64,000 bases of DNA from Enterovibrio baiacu. Lineage in GTDB: Bacteria; Pseudomonadota; Gammaproteobacteria; Enterobacterales; Vibrionaceae. The notes under the pieces are model-generated. The model was not told the DNA's origin and ran no database searches. It saw only the letters and a program-made list of their open reading frames with translations. Of this stretch, positions 9,415 through 18,729 are shown in pieces. The DNA lies in NCBI RefSeq assembly GCF_004120195.1, contig NZ_SCHN01000017.1, positions 1 through 64,000 on the forward strand, written 5' to 3'. Numbering within the stretch: position 1 is the stretch's first letter; each line of letters opens with the position of its first letter. A program made the position numbers and the translations under genes.

Positions 9415-10056
9415 TTACTTGCCGCAGCATTTTTTGAATTTCTTGCCACTACCACATGGGCAAGGATCATTTCGCCCCACGGATTTGTAAGGATTCACCG
9501 CACGCGCGCCCGATCCTTGTTGCACTTCATCCGCCGCCAGTGCCACTTCGTTAATCATGAGTGGAAGCTGCTGATAGTATTTTTCTGGTGAGGGCAGCGA
9601 AGAAAGCCCCGCTTCTTCCATTTGTGCCAGCGTGCCCTGCTCGTCGTGCAAAAACAGCATGGTGGTCATTAGGGCAGACAACATACGACGGCTGCCGTCT
9701 GACACCGTCACTTCCTGCCACGCTGGTTCAATGTGAGGCCACACCGCTAAGAAGCCTTCTGCAAACGCTTGGTGCGTTTCAGTGCGCGCCGATTCCAATG
9801 CAAGCTCCGTGGGTAACGCGTATTCATGCTTCATAAGCAAGGCATATTGCTGCTCGAAACGTAACATGATGCTGCGCTTTTTCTCTGGATTCAGCGGCTC
9901 AACATTGTCTTCTTCAACGCCGCCCGTAATGAGCAAAGGAAGCCACATGTCAGGGTCTAGTGGTGCTGGCGATAAGTTTGCTGCCAAGAGTGCACCTTCA
10001 ATAAACGTGGCTGGCATTCCTGCCCAATCGTCATGCAGTTCAACAAGTTTGGTCAT
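9415..10056 (-). CDS. YecA/UPF0149-like protein with C-terminal SEC-C zinc motif
   Basis: About 213 residues. The N-terminal ~190 residues are helical and resemble the UPF0149/YecA fold (FIEGALLAANLSP, AFAEGFLAVWPHIEPAW). The last 20 residues are a SEC-C motif (GRNDPCPCGSGKKFKKCC), as at the tail of SecA, which binds Zn and can contact SecB or ribosomes. An upstream in-frame TTG (10068) exists, but ATG 10056 has GAGAT at good spacing and is preferred. Function uncertain; probably a proteostasis-linked accessory protein. First gene of a two-gene unit with the Nudix gene. Confidence 0.85.
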   Translation of the reverse strand: MTKLVELHDDWAGMPATFIEGALLAANLSPAPLDPDMWLPLLITGGVEEDNVEPLNPEKKRSIMLRFEQQYALLMKHEYALPTELALESARTETHQAFAEGFLAVWPHIEPAWQEVTVSDGSRRMLSALMTTMLFLHDEQGTLAQMEEAGLSSLPSPEKYYQQLPLMINEVALAADEVQQGSGARAVNPYKSVGRNDPCPCGSGKKFKKCCGK

Positions 10057-10357
10057 TACGGATCTCAAGGTTTAAAATTAGAGAGTAGTCGCCCCTCCCC
10101 CCTACGAATAGGAAGCATATGAGACGATAAATCAGCGAGTTTAAAAGTAGCCAACGAACCGTTACAGATTCTTACGCTTTTCTCTTGATGATTGTCTGAT
10201 TACGATCATTTCGCTAGCGTGCATTCTACATCGCTTATGCTATTTTTCAGCAAAACAGACGACGATTTGTCTCGAATATCCAAATCATCAATATGATCAC
10301 TTTATATCACTCCGTGATAGCCTCGTTGTGCTTTCACTTATTGAAAAGGACTTATTA
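10057..10357. other. Intergenic region, divergent promoters
   Basis: About 300 bases between divergent genes. AT-rich near 10200-10310. No further gene, hairpin or operator stands out. Confidence 0.5.
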
Positions 10358-11032
10358 GTGCCATTGTCTCGAAGTGTCATTTTGGCAGGTGCTACGGGTT
10401 TGGTGGGTGACGAAATCCTCCATCAATTGCTTGGCGATCCTAACGTGACACAAATTCACGTGGTGACGCGCCGTCCCATTGCTGTTAGTTCTCCGAAGAT
10501 CATTGTGCATCAAAGTCAGGATCTGACGGTGACACATTGGCAGCCTGAATGGCCCGTACCACTGCAGGGTTACATCGCCCTTGGCACCACGAAAAAAATC
10601 GCGGGTTCCAGCAAAGCCTTGGAAGAGGTTGATTTGCACTTAGTGGTGAAAGTGGCACGCATGATGGCAGTGATGGGCGTAAAGCACGTTTCTGTTGTCT
10701 CTAGCCTATTCGCTCACCCTTGGTCCCCTTCTCACTACCTGCGTTGCAAAGGGAAGATGGAACGCGCGCTCTCTGAGATGGGGTTCAAACGCCTGCTTGT
10801 CGCAAGACCTGGGCCGTTGCTTGGCCAGCGTGATATTGAAAGAAAAGATGAGCAAATGCTTCAGCGCATTATGCCGATCTTCAAGCCTTTCCTCGCAGGG
10901 CCACTCGCAGATTTTGAGCCTGTCGAAGCGGTGAGAGTTGCACGGGGCATGATCCAAGCGTTAACGGAGCAAAACTGGCCGGGAAGGCTGGATATGCGCA
11001 TCCTTCCGGGTCGCGTGTTAACGCACTCCTGA
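10358..11032 (+). CDS. Atypical short-chain dehydrogenase / NAD(P)-binding protein
   Basis: Rossmann-fold protein of the atypical SDR type (HTATIP2/TIP30-like). The nucleotide-binding motif GATGLVG is at residues 11-17, and YLRCKGKME supplies a YxxxK-like site. Substrate unknown; in this family the role may be electron transfer or redox sensing. Frames extend upstream to GTG 10328, but AAAAGGA lies 7 bases before GTG 10358, which gives a 224-residue protein starting PLSRSVILAGATG. Monocistronic, ending at a bidirectional terminator. Confidence 0.85.
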   Translation: MPLSRSVILAGATGLVGDEILHQLLGDPNVTQIHVVTRRPIAVSSPKIIVHQSQDLTVTHWQPEWPVPLQGYIALGTTKKIAGSSKALEEVDLHLVVKVARMMAVMGVKHVSVVSSLFAHPWSPSHYLRCKGKMERALSEMGFKRLLVARPGPLLGQRDIERKDEQMLQRIMPIFKPFLAGPLADFEPVEAVRVARGMIQALTEQNWPGRLDMRILPGRVLTHS

Positions 11033-11080
11033 GCATTCCTTGACACCCCTTACTCGTTTACCGTAACGAATAACAACGAA

Positions 11081-11107
11081 AAAGGCAGACGCTACGTCTG
11101 CCTTTTT
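11081..11107. terminator. Bidirectional terminator between SDR gene and dusC
   Basis: Stem AAAGGCAGACG/CGTCTGCCTTT with loop CTA; T5 downstream on + and an A-run upstream (T on -). Convergent genes on both sides. Confidence 0.92.
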
Positions 11108-11144
11108 ACTGTCTGAGTCGCGATAAAAATAGCGCCGAGTGTAT

Positions 11145-12119
11145 TTAGAACACGGCCTCAGCTACAGGCTTCTTCTCTAGCGCGTTAAGCGCATCAACGA
11201 TGACGGCAAGCACTTTGAATTTGTCGTTGTATTGGCGCAATTCCATAAACACAGGGTGTGCTTCTGGATACTGATCTTTCAGGTAGCGGAACCACTGCTT
11301 AACACGGTTTGCGTAGTACAAGCCTTTGTCACCGCGGATTTCAAATTCAGAGTATCGCACCAATAAAATCAACACTTCATGCCACGTCATCGGTGCTTGT
11401 CCGGTTTTGATATGGGCACCAAGGTTAGGCATGTTTAACGCACCACGGCACACCATTAACGTGTCGCAACCTGTTACCTCTTGGCAACGAATGGCGTCAT
11501 CTTGCCCCCAAATATCACCGTTTGCCGTCACAGGAATGGTGAGGCGATCAGCAATGTCGCCAATCAAATCCCAACGCACCGTGCCCGGCTTATAAGCATC
11601 CGCTTTGCTTCGACCGTGTACCACGATTTCATTCGCGCCAGCGGACTGCACGGCATCGACAATTTCACGGTAGGGCGAACAATCATCAAAGCCCAAACGC
11701 ACTTTTGCACTGACAACCGCATCACTCGGCACAGCGTCACGAACGGCTTTCACCACTTGATACATCAATTCCGGGTTTTTCAGCAGCGCCGCACCACCAT
11801 TGCTGCCATTCACCATTTTTGAAGGACAGCCAAAGTTGATGTCAACGCCCGCAGAACCAAGCTCGATCACCTGCGCCGCGTTTTCAGCCATATACTGTGG
11901 CGATTGCCCCAACAATTGAATGCGCACAGGGGTACCAGATGCCGTTTTACCGCCCGCAGCAAGCTCAGGACTCATACGGTGATAAACACGCGGTGGTAGA
12001 AGGCTGTCAACAATGCGCACAAACTCCGTCACACAGAGGTCGTAGTGATTGATTTCAGTGAGCATTTGACGCATCAACGCATCAAGCACACCTTCCATAG
12101 GACCAAGAACGAGTTTCAC
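11145..12119 (-). CDS. dusC: tRNA-dihydrouridine(16) synthase DusC
   Basis: FMN- and NADPH-dependent reductase of uridine 16 in tRNA. 324 residues, TIM barrel. Catalytic C98 is in DINFGCPSKMVNGSNGGA, the FMN-site helix has VHGRSKADAY, and TANGDIW is typical of the DusC subgroup. The start is GTG 12119 (KLVLGPMEGV). An AAGGG inside the end of ycgN serves as ribosome site, and only two bases separate the genes, so translation is probably coupled. Assigned to DusC rather than DusA/B by MEGVLDALMR and overall length. Confidence 0.95.
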   Translation of the reverse strand: MKLVLGPMEGVLDALMRQMLTEINHYDLCVTEFVRIVDSLLPPRVYHRMSPELAAGGKTASGTPVRIQLLGQSPQYMAENAAQVIELGSAGVDINFGCPSKMVNGSNGGAALLKNPELMYQVVKAVRDAVPSDAVVSAKVRLGFDDCSPYREIVDAVQSAGANEIVVHGRSKADAYKPGTVRWDLIGDIADRLTIPVTANGDIWGQDDAIRCQEVTGCDTLMVCRGALNMPNLGAHIKTGQAPMTWHEVLILLVRYSEFEIRGDKGLYYANRVKQWFRYLKDQYPEAHPVFMELRQYNDKFKVLAVIVDALNALEKKPVAEAVF

Positions 12120-12121
12120 GT

Positions 12122-12565
12122 CTAGTTGCCCTTGCGCGGATGGTTCAGGATGTGGTCTTCCCAGTCGATAACGTCGATTTCATAAACGACTTTTTCACGC
12201 ACCGATTCATCCGCCGCATGCATGGCCTCTTTTGAGCCCGTGATCAGTGGATGCCATGCTGGAAGTGGCTTATTTTCAGCCAGTAAGCGATAAGCGCACG
12301 TGTCTGGTAGCCAGTAGAATTCTTCGATTTTCTCGCGAGATAGCTTCAAACAGTCTTCGTCGTAGCTGAAACGGTTCGTATAGTCTTTGCACGAACAGGT
12401 TTTATCATCCAGCAGGCTGCAGGCCACGTTGGTGTAATACAACTCTTCTGTGTCTTCATCAATCAGCTTGTGAAGGCAGCACTTACCACAACCATCACAG
12501 AGTGATTCCCACTCAGTGTCCGTCATGTCGGTCAGTGTCTTTTGTTGCCAGAAGGGTGTTGTCAT
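12122..12565 (-). CDS. ycgN: UPF0260 cysteine-cluster protein YcgN
   Basis: YkgJ-type cysteine-cluster protein, 147 residues, normal for YcgN. The N-terminal cluster is CDGCGKCC (about residues 23-30), with further Cys at [11 protein letters not shown] and near 73 and 90, which may bind iron or an Fe-S cluster. Function unknown. AGGA lies 9 bases before ATG 12565. First gene of the ycgN-dusC pair. Confidence 0.93.
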   Translation of the reverse strand: MTTPFWQQKTLTDMTDTEWESLCDGCGKCCLHKLIDEDTEELYYTNVACSLLDDKTCSCKDYTNRFSYDEDCLKLSREKIEEFYWLPDTCAYRLLAENKPLPAWHPLITGSKEAMHAADESVREKVVYEIDVIDWEDHILNHPRKGN

Positions 12566-12759
12566 TATTGCGTGTCCTGCCAGAAAATGATGAAGCTATA
12601 ACGATGTAGCCATGAGGCGGTGTTTATACCACCCACTAACGAAAGTGCAAGACCTATCAGACAAGATCAATAAGTTACGCGTGAGTGATGGCAACCTTTT
12701 GCGTTACTCACTAACGAATGATAATGTGCGCGCCTTCTTTTGAGTGTTGAGTGGGATGG

Positions 12760-13026
12760 ATGAAAGAGCAAGAAGTAGAGTGTCGACTCGGCTGCGGAGC
12801 CTGTTGCATTGCGCCCAGCATTTCATCGCCAATTCCGGGTATGCCAAACGGCAAAGCGGCCGGCGAGCGCTGTATTCAATTGAACGATGAGAATCTGTGT
12901 AAGATTTTTGGCCAACCAGACCGCCCAGCGGTATGCAGCCAATTTAAAGCAGATAAAGATATTTGCGGCACAACGAATGCGCACGCAATGGCAGTGCTGA
13001 TCGAACTAGAAACGCTTACCTTCTAA
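12760..13026 (+). CDS. Small YkgJ-family cysteine-cluster protein
   Basis: 88 residues with six to seven cysteines in the pattern CRLGCGACC ... RCIQL ... LCKIF ... VCSQF ... ICGT, the CxxCxxCC layout of the YkgJ/UPF0153 family (probable Zn/Fe binding). Role unknown. I prefer ATG 12760 over GTG 12751 because GTGGGA is well placed before it. It is divergent from ycgN, which belongs to the same cysteine-cluster superfamily, so the two may be distantly related neighbours. A half Fur-like box (GAATGATAAT, 12717-12726) lies upstream but is too weak to call. Confidence 0.85.
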   Translation: MKEQEVECRLGCGACCIAPSISSPIPGMPNGKAAGERCIQLNDENLCKIFGQPDRPAVCSQFKADKDICGTTNAHAMAVLIELETLTF

Positions 13027-13060
13027 TATCCAGTAAGCGCTCTACAACGGCGATAAAACG

Positions 13061-13648
13061 CTATTCCGCGGTTTTCAACGCCACTTCTTCTTCCGACAAG
13101 GTTTTCACCACGCGACACGGATTCCCCACCGCAACGCTGTTGTCTGGAATGCTTTTGTTCACCACACTGCCCGCGCCAATCACGCAATTCTTTCCGATCG
13201 TGACCCCGGGTAACACAATCACCCCGCCACCAATCCAGCTGTTCTCACCAATGGTGATCGGTAAACCGTACTCTTCCAAATTGCCCACGCGACGCTGCAC
13301 ATCCAATGGGTGCGTTGCGGTCAGCAGTTGAACGTTGTTCGCCATCATGACATTGTCACCAATGGTCACTGGCGCAACATCCAAAATGGTGCAGCTAAAG
13401 TTCATGAACACGCCTTTACCCACGGTGATGTGTTGGCCGTAATCACAATAAAAAGGCGGTTCGGCATAGAGGGTTTCGCAGGCATTTGGCAACAAATCGC
13501 GCTTGGCGATTTTCCACTCATCCGTATCTGGCAAGCTTTGGTTAAAACGTCGCATCGCTTCACGGCAACGTGTTTTGTCAGCCACCAATTCCGGATCGCT
13601 TGCACGATATAGCTCGCCGCTTAGCATTTTTTGCTTTTCAGTTTTCAT
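13061..13648 (-). CDS. Maltose/galactoside O-acetyltransferase family (LbH fold)
   Basis: 195 residues with an N-terminal Mac domain (KMLSGELYRASDPELVADKTR) and a left-handed beta-helix of hexapeptide repeats (ITIGENSWIGGGVIVLPGVT, IGKNCVIGAGSVV). The catalytic His lies in TATHPLD. It transfers acetyl from acetyl-CoA to a sugar hydroxyl. Closest recognisable types are Maa and LacA; the acceptor sugar cannot be told. It is divergent from the lipoprotein gene at 13710, with a 61-base gap. Confidence 0.93.
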   Translation of the reverse strand: MKTEKQKMLSGELYRASDPELVADKTRCREAMRRFNQSLPDTDEWKIAKRDLLPNACETLYAEPPFYCDYGQHITVGKGVFMNFSCTILDVAPVTIGDNVMMANNVQLLTATHPLDVQRRVGNLEEYGLPITIGENSWIGGGVIVLPGVTIGKNCVIGAGSVVNKSIPDNSVAVGNPCRVVKTLSEEEVALKTAE

Positions 13649-13709
13649 ATTTACTCATTTTTTCGTCACACTGAATACGTCGCACATTACCCTAAGCTGG
13701 AGAATCAAA

Positions 13710-15164
13710 GTGGGATCAAGGTTCATAATCCTTTGTTTATTGAGCGTATTATCAGGCTGTGTATCAACGCCGCCATCGCGCTACAACGACATCCCCTCAC
13801 AGCAATGTGAAAAACAGCTTCAAACTTTCTATCAAGAGGTTAAGCACACACACACCTCCCTCTTACCTTTTCACTATGATGTGCGATTTCCTCATTTGGC
13901 GTTTGATCGCTTCAGCGCTTCTTTACCCGCCTCGTTAACAACCCTTGAAGGCAAAAACCAATGGCTTGCCTATGTGCACGGACTCGGAGAGAAGCAACTG
14001 CACACAGCCATGGCGTGGCAGAACGGCCTGTCCGATACACGTCGCGCATCACTTCAACAATGCCAAGAGCAATTGGCGCGATCGAGCAGCGAAAGCACCT
14101 TGTTTTGGCAGCAAATGGACGCCAAGCCCGTCGTTATCCCATCCGCGTATCAACCGTGGAAGCGTGTCGTGGGGATCTACCCCTTAGCCAGTTTGGTCGC
14201 GAAGGGTCAAATAGAAGAAGAGCAGGCACATATCCAACGTGAATTCACACGCCCACTTGCCCATCCTTTTCACTATGACGCACTCGTGAATGACGAGATC
14301 GCGCGCGACGATGCGCACCTCACCATTCAAAAAATGGTGGAGCAAGCACGAGAAGAGTCCGCGCTGAATTGGCCTATATTATCTGCGCCAGAAGCAGACC
14401 TGCTTCTTAGCCACTATGCGCCCGTCTTTACCGTTGAAACCCTGTCAAAGGCGGACTTGCCAGGAGCCCTTGAACTTGACGATGATGCCTCGCCTACCAT
14501 CAACACAAACACGCCAACCCTTTACAAAGACATCAGCTACACGCAGTTTAATGGCGACATCCTACTTCAACTTAATTACGTCTTGTGGTTCTCAGCAAGA
14601 CCCGCCGAAAGCACATTTGACCCATATAGCGGCGCGTTTGATGCAGTGAATATCCGCATAACGTTGGATAAACAGGGGGCGCCTTTGATCGTGGATGCTA
14701 TTCATCAATGTGGTTGCTTTCACATGGTGTATGCACTTAGCCCGACACTCTCTTTCGTCGAGAGTGAGCACGAGAAACCGATTCAACAACACCTTGCGAA
14801 ACCGCAGCCATCAAACCGTTTGCATGTATCGCTGTCCGGCGGCAGACACATGATCACTGATTTACATTTTACCAGTAACATACCCGCGGCTATTGGCCTC
14901 AACACGCAACCACTGGATGCCTTTCTTACGTTGAAAGCATCAAACGGCAATGTCCTTAGCCCCTTCAATCAACATGGTGTTCTGGCAGAAAGCGCCCGAG
15001 GCGAACGGTGGTTTCTGTGGCCGTTTGGGGTTAGAAATCCCGGTGCGATGCGACAACAAGGTCAACACGCTATCGCCTTTATTGGCGAACGCCATTTTGA
15101 TGATGCAAAGATATTCGACACGTTGCTGACCCAAAATGAACCACAAGAAAGTCATTCAGAATAA
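13710..15164 (+). CDS. Unknown large lipoprotein
   Basis: Predicted 484-residue lipoprotein. GTG 13710 is preceded by GGAG with 7 bases spacing, and the peptide begins GSRFIILCLLSVLSGC, a classic signal with lipobox LSGC and lipidated C17. The +2 residue is V, so it is probably sorted to the outer membrane. The frame is open further upstream but runs over the acetyltransferase promoter, so the longer ORF is not used. The mature part is soluble and rich in His and Gln. A pair of Cys (HQCGCFHMVY) is notable. I do not recognise a family and assign no function. Confidence 0.8.
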   Translation: MGSRFIILCLLSVLSGCVSTPPSRYNDIPSQQCEKQLQTFYQEVKHTHTSLLPFHYDVRFPHLAFDRFSASLPASLTTLEGKNQWLAYVHGLGEKQLHTAMAWQNGLSDTRRASLQQCQEQLARSSSESTLFWQQMDAKPVVIPSAYQPWKRVVGIYPLASLVAKGQIEEEQAHIQREFTRPLAHPFHYDALVNDEIARDDAHLTIQKMVEQAREESALNWPILSAPEADLLLSHYAPVFTVETLSKADLPGALELDDDASPTINTNTPTLYKDISYTQFNGDILLQLNYVLWFSARPAESTFDPYSGAFDAVNIRITLDKQGAPLIVDAIHQCGCFHMVYALSPTLSFVESEHEKPIQQHLAKPQPSNRLHVSLSGGRHMITDLHFTSNIPAAIGLNTQPLDAFLTLKASNGNVLSPFNQHGVLAESARGERWFLWPFGVRNPGAMRQQGQHAIAFIGERHFDDAKIFDTLLTQNEPQESHSE

Positions 15165-15191
15165 CGCTCCCGACATACGGACTAAAACGAA

Positions 15192-15216
15192 AAAAGCGAG
15201 CCAATGGCTCGCTTTT
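15192..15216. terminator. Bidirectional terminator (lipoprotein / SlyD-like)
   Basis: Perfect 11-bp stem AAAAGCGAGCC/GGCTCGCTTTT, loop AAT, between convergent genes. Confidence 0.9.
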
Positions 15217-15242
15217 AAATCAGGGTGCTAACCGTTAAACGA

Positions 15243-15701
15243 TTAATGCACGTGGCCGTGCTCTAGCTCTTCTGGCGTCGCATCACGCACTTCGCGCACA
15301 ACACCTTCAAAGTGCAAAACCAAGCCCGCCAGTGGGTGGTTGCCATCAATGGTCACGTCTTCACCGTCGATTTCGACGATAGTAACCTGAATGTTGCCTT
15401 GTGGGCCTTGAGCATTAAACACCATGCCGACTTCCAGCTCTTCAACACCTTGGAAAACACTCTTCTCAACGTTTTGAATCAGCGCTTCATTGCGATCACC
15501 GTAAGCATCTTCTGGATGCACTTCCGCTTGGAATGCGTCACCTTCGGCTTTACCTACAAGGGCTTTTTCCAGACCAGGGATAATGTTGCCCGCACCAGCA
15601 AGGTATGCGAGTGGCTCTTTACCTTCAGACGTATCGATTACCTGACCTGTTTCGTCCTTCACGGTGTAATCAATTACTACGACTTTGTTTTCTTCAATCA
15701 T
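15243..15701 (-). CDS. FKBP-type peptidyl-prolyl isomerase, SlyD-like
   Basis: 152-residue cytoplasmic FKBP. FKBP core at the N terminus (VIDYTVKDETGQVIDTS, PLAYLAGAGNIIPGLEKAL), then the inserted-in-flap chaperone domain (EDAYGDRNEALIQNVEKSVF) typical of SlyD. The C terminus is short and ends HGHVH, without the long His/Cys metal-binding tail of E. coli SlyD, so a nickel role is doubtful. AAGGA precedes ATG 15701. Vibrios often carry two SlyD paralogues; this may be the tailless one. Confidence 0.92.
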   Translation of the reverse strand: MIEENKVVVIDYTVKDETGQVIDTSEGKEPLAYLAGAGNIIPGLEKALVGKAEGDAFQAEVHPEDAYGDRNEALIQNVEKSVFQGVEELEVGMVFNAQGPQGNIQVTIVEIDGEDVTIDGNHPLAGLVLHFEGVVREVRDATPEELEHGHVH

Positions 15702-15947
15702 CTTGCCATCCTTTATCGGCAGCGAATGTATATATCTGAACGACCGGACAGATACTGGTCATCCCTCTGCGGGAATACTTTGACTCTAACACAGCGGCTT
15801 AATCGCCGTGTTTCAACTGACTAATCTACGCCGACTGAATGAAAAAAACGTGAACTTACGCGATTCAGGCAGTTAAAAGTAAGAATATTCAGAAGTCTAT
15901 GACGCCCTTCAGAATAAAGAGCGTCATTAAGGTATGAGCGTGTTAGC

Positions 15948-16685
15948 TTATCGCCACAGCGCTTTGACAGGGTAATCAGGACGGAAACGATGTGCCACTT
16001 GCGCTTGCAGTAATTCTGCGGTTGCGACCGCATCTGTCAGCGCGTTATGCCCTTGGTAAAAAGGCAGATTATAACGGCGACGACTGTCAGCAAGGCGGAT
16101 CGAGGTAAGCGGCTTTTTCAGCAGCCAAGACCAAAACTTATTGCTGGGTTTTCGGTAATACCAAGATTCCACTTCCAACGTATCGATCATCGGGAAAAGC
16201 AGTCCTTCACCCAGTCGGTATTTTATCGCGGCATCTAAGAACTCACGCTCTATACGGCGGTAATGCACCACCACCACCTTCCCTTCGAGATGAGACAACA
16301 CCTCTTCCAGTACTCGTTGTAAATCCGGTGCATCACTGACATCGGAATGCGTAATACCGTGAAAGCACACCGACTCTTCTTCCAAAGGTCGACGTGGCTT
16401 TACTATCCAGTGTTTCGCTTGGCTACAGTGAATGCGCGACAAGGTAAATGGCACCAAACCAATACTTACAATGTCATTTTTCTGCGGATCGAGCCCTGTG
16501 GTCTCGAGATCCAGTGCCACAAACTGCACGTCCGACAGTGGCGTATCGCCACTGACCACGCCCGCTTCATAGAAGCGTTCCAGCAACGGCACTTTCGCCC
16601 GCTCTTTCAAGCGCTTGATAACAGTTGGCCAGTCCGGGCCCGCCTGAACCAGCGGTGCCCCTTTGTTGGGTTCAAGAAATAGCAC
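15948..16685 (-). CDS. DEDDh 3'-5' exonuclease (DnaQ-like)
   Basis: 245 residues, exonuclease RNase T/DNA pol III epsilon superfamily. Motif ExoI is ALDLETTG with D59 and E61; ExoIII is HNALTDAVATAELL, the H...D of the DEDDh type. An N-terminal helical extension of about 50 residues precedes the core. The start is GTG 16685 with AGGTGA just before it. Only 7 bases separate it from the upstream CBS/nucleotidyltransferase gene; this pair recurs in proteobacteria, so the two probably act in one pathway, still undefined. Confidence 0.92.
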   Translation of the reverse strand: MLFLEPNKGAPLVQAGPDWPTVIKRLKERAKVPLLERFYEAGVVSGDTPLSDVQFVALDLETTGLDPQKNDIVSIGLVPFTLSRIHCSQAKHWIVKPRRPLEEESVCFHGITHSDVSDAPDLQRVLEEVLSHLEGKVVVVHYRRIEREFLDAAIKYRLGEGLLFPMIDTLEVESWYYRKPSNKFWSWLLKKPLTSIRLADSRRRYNLPFYQGHNALTDAVATAELLQAQVAHRFRPDYPVKALWR

Positions 16686-16692
16686 GGGTCAC

Positions 16693-18576
16693 CTAATTGC
16701 TGCGGCTGGGTTGATAACGGTATTTCAAAAACTTCTGCGCATTGCTGAGGATTTGGAATGCATCCTTCAGGTTTCGACGCTCAAAGTCAGACAGGTTTTC
16801 AGGTTCGATGTTGTTATCAGGTTCTTGATCACCGGCCACATCCAAGGCTTGGTGACGGATACGCACCATGGAAATGAATTCCATCGCATCGCGTAAATCT
16901 GTGCCGCGGCCTTTCGGCAAAATGCCGGCTTCGATGATGTCATCCAAGCGCTCAAAGGAGTTTTGCGAACGTGAATCCACCGCCAGCGCATGAACACGAA
17001 TCAAATCCGCCAATGGCGCAGTGCCGCGACGTTTCAGGTTCATCGAGTTCTTGTGGCGCCCGTCTTGCTCAAGCACGAAATCTTTAAAGAAGCCCAATGG
17101 TGGCGTGCGGTTCAACGCATTTCGCGCCATGCAAGCAAGGAAACGGTTGTTACGACGGGCGCGGCGTCCGACAAACGCTTTGAGCTGCTCCGCCCAGTTG
17201 GTCGCACCGTACACGCCGTCCAAATCAAAGAAAATGTTGCTGTTAAGCAGCGATTTTGGATTCGGCTGATCAATCCAATCCGCAAACGTGGCTTCCCACT
17301 CGGTGCGGGTTTTACGCCACTCGGGGTTCGTCGCCATGATGTTACCGGTACAATAGCTGTAACCACAGCGCGCAAGGCCATCACTGACGAACTTAGCTAA
17401 GTTCGCAAAATACGGTTCGTGCTCCGCAGGATCGTACTTGTCGTCTAAGATCATGGCATTGTCTTGGTCGGTAACGATCAGTTGCTCATCACGCGCCATC
17501 GACCCCAGCGCCAAGAAACAATACCCCACAGGTGGCGGGCCAAACTCTTCTTCGCCAAGTTCCAACAAGCGCTGTTTGAAGCTACGACCGATCACTGCCA
17601 TGGCAGAGCCAATCATGTGAGAGTTGGCATCTTCTTGCACCATGCGCGAGAAACACGCTGGCACGTCTTTCGACAAGACTTCGAGATCTTCGATAGATTG
17701 CTGACGGAAAATACTGTTCACGATCACCAAGCTGCTCTGAGATTCGTAACGCACGATGTCAGACAGCGCAATCACGCCGATTGGCTTTTGGTGGCGCAAA
17801 ATCGGTAAGTGATGCAGGTTGTTTCTCAGCATCAACAACATGGCTTCAAAGACATAGGCATTGTGATCAAGGGTGATCACTTGCGGCGTTAAGATCTCAG
17901 ACACTTGGGTGTCGAACGGCATGCCTTCGGCAAGAATGCGAGAGCGCAAATCACGGTCGGTAAGGATGCCCAAAATACGCTGGTGTTCACGTTCGTCTTC
18001 TTCGATATCAACGGACATCACGAGCAGCGAAGAAACACCTTCTTCCGTCATGATTTGTGCCGCTTCCTGTGCGGTGGCTTCACATTCCACGGTCACAGGG
18101 TCACGCAAGATCAAATCCGTGACTTTCGATGTCGTCAGATCATTGCTGTCTTTGTGATTCTCAACGGCTTGACGCAGGCGGGAGCCATCTTCGATCTCCA
18201 TGAAATCGCCGAAGGTTTCGTTGTTTTCACACAAATCGTCAAAGAGATCCGCAGGGATGAAATACACCAAGCTATCTTCAATCGCCTTCGCGGGAAAACG
18301 AACGCGGCGGTTCATCATCAAGCCCCACTGACCAAACACATCCCCTTCCGTCAAACGGTTGAAAAGCTCCCCTTTTCGACGAAAGATTTCGACCGCACCG
18401 CTGCGAACAACACACAAGTCATTCAGCGGTTCGCCGTATTCAAGTATCTGCGTACCTGCACGGTAATAAGAGATGTCGATTCGCTTGGCAACAGTATCTA
18501 CCGTTTCCTCAGGCATCTCGTTAAAAGGCGCATACTGTTTGAGAAACGCTGCGATTTCTATTTGTTCCGCTTCCAT
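16693..18576 (-). CDS. cNMP-binding / CBS / nucleotidyltransferase (DUF294) protein
   Basis: 627 residues, four modules. Residues ~20-125 form a cyclic-nucleotide-binding fold (EYGEPLNDLCVVRSGAVEIF). Residues ~150-290 form a CBS pair (VSSLLVMSV, GILTDRDLRSRI, HHLPIL). Residues ~320-480 form a nucleotidyltransferase with GSMAR at 358-362 and DQD at 370-372, as in GlnD/GlnE. The C-terminal module is DUF294_C. It is likely a signal-responsive nucleotidyl transferase; target unknown. The family is often found near acetyl-CoA synthetase or with a DnaQ-like exonuclease, as here. Confidence 0.94.
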   Translation of the reverse strand: MEAEQIEIAAFLKQYAPFNEMPEETVDTVAKRIDISYYRAGTQILEYGEPLNDLCVVRSGAVEIFRRKGELFNRLTEGDVFGQWGLMMNRRVRFPAKAIEDSLVYFIPADLFDDLCENNETFGDFMEIEDGSRLRQAVENHKDSNDLTTSKVTDLILRDPVTVECEATAQEAAQIMTEEGVSSLLVMSVDIEEDEREHQRILGILTDRDLRSRILAEGMPFDTQVSEILTPQVITLDHNAYVFEAMLLMLRNNLHHLPILRHQKPIGVIALSDIVRYESQSSLVIVNSIFRQQSIEDLEVLSKDVPACFSRMVQEDANSHMIGSAMAVIGRSFKQRLLELGEEEFGPPPVGYCFLALGSMARDEQLIVTDQDNAMILDDKYDPAEHEPYFANLAKFVSDGLARCGYSYCTGNIMATNPEWRKTRTEWEATFADWIDQPNPKSLLNSNIFFDLDGVYGATNWAEQLKAFVGRRARRNNRFLACMARNALNRTPPLGFFKDFVLEQDGRHKNSMNLKRRGTAPLADLIRVHALAVDSRSQNSFERLDDIIEAGILPKGRGTDLRDAMEFISMVRIRHQALDVAGDQEPDNNIEPENLSDFERRNLKDAFQILSNAQKFLKYRYQPSRSN

Positions 18577-18645
18577 TAATTCTCAATCTCAGTGTTAGAG
18601 AGCCGCACACTATTGACGGCAACCTATCTAAACAAAACGAACAAA

Positions 18646-18672
18646 ATGGGGCAGGCACTTGGCCTGCCCCAT
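18646..18672 (-). terminator. Terminator of first BCCT gene
   Basis: Perfect 11-bp stem ATGGGGCAGGC/GCCTGCCCCAT with loop ACTTG; the minus strand continues TTTGTTCGTTTTG. It lies after the BCCT gene and before the CBS gene. Confidence 0.8.
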
Positions 18673-18729
18673 CCTCAATAGCGTCAAGTACAAAGACCTG
18701 TTTCGCTATGTTTATGGTCACCTGTGTTG

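Noticed and set aside
12715-12727. Possible Fur box before the cysteine-cluster gene
   Set aside because: Only one half-site matches; not comparable with the box at 25793.
17905-18579. 224-codon + frame over the CBS gene
   Set aside because: Opposite strand of a well supported gene; composition is a mirror of it.
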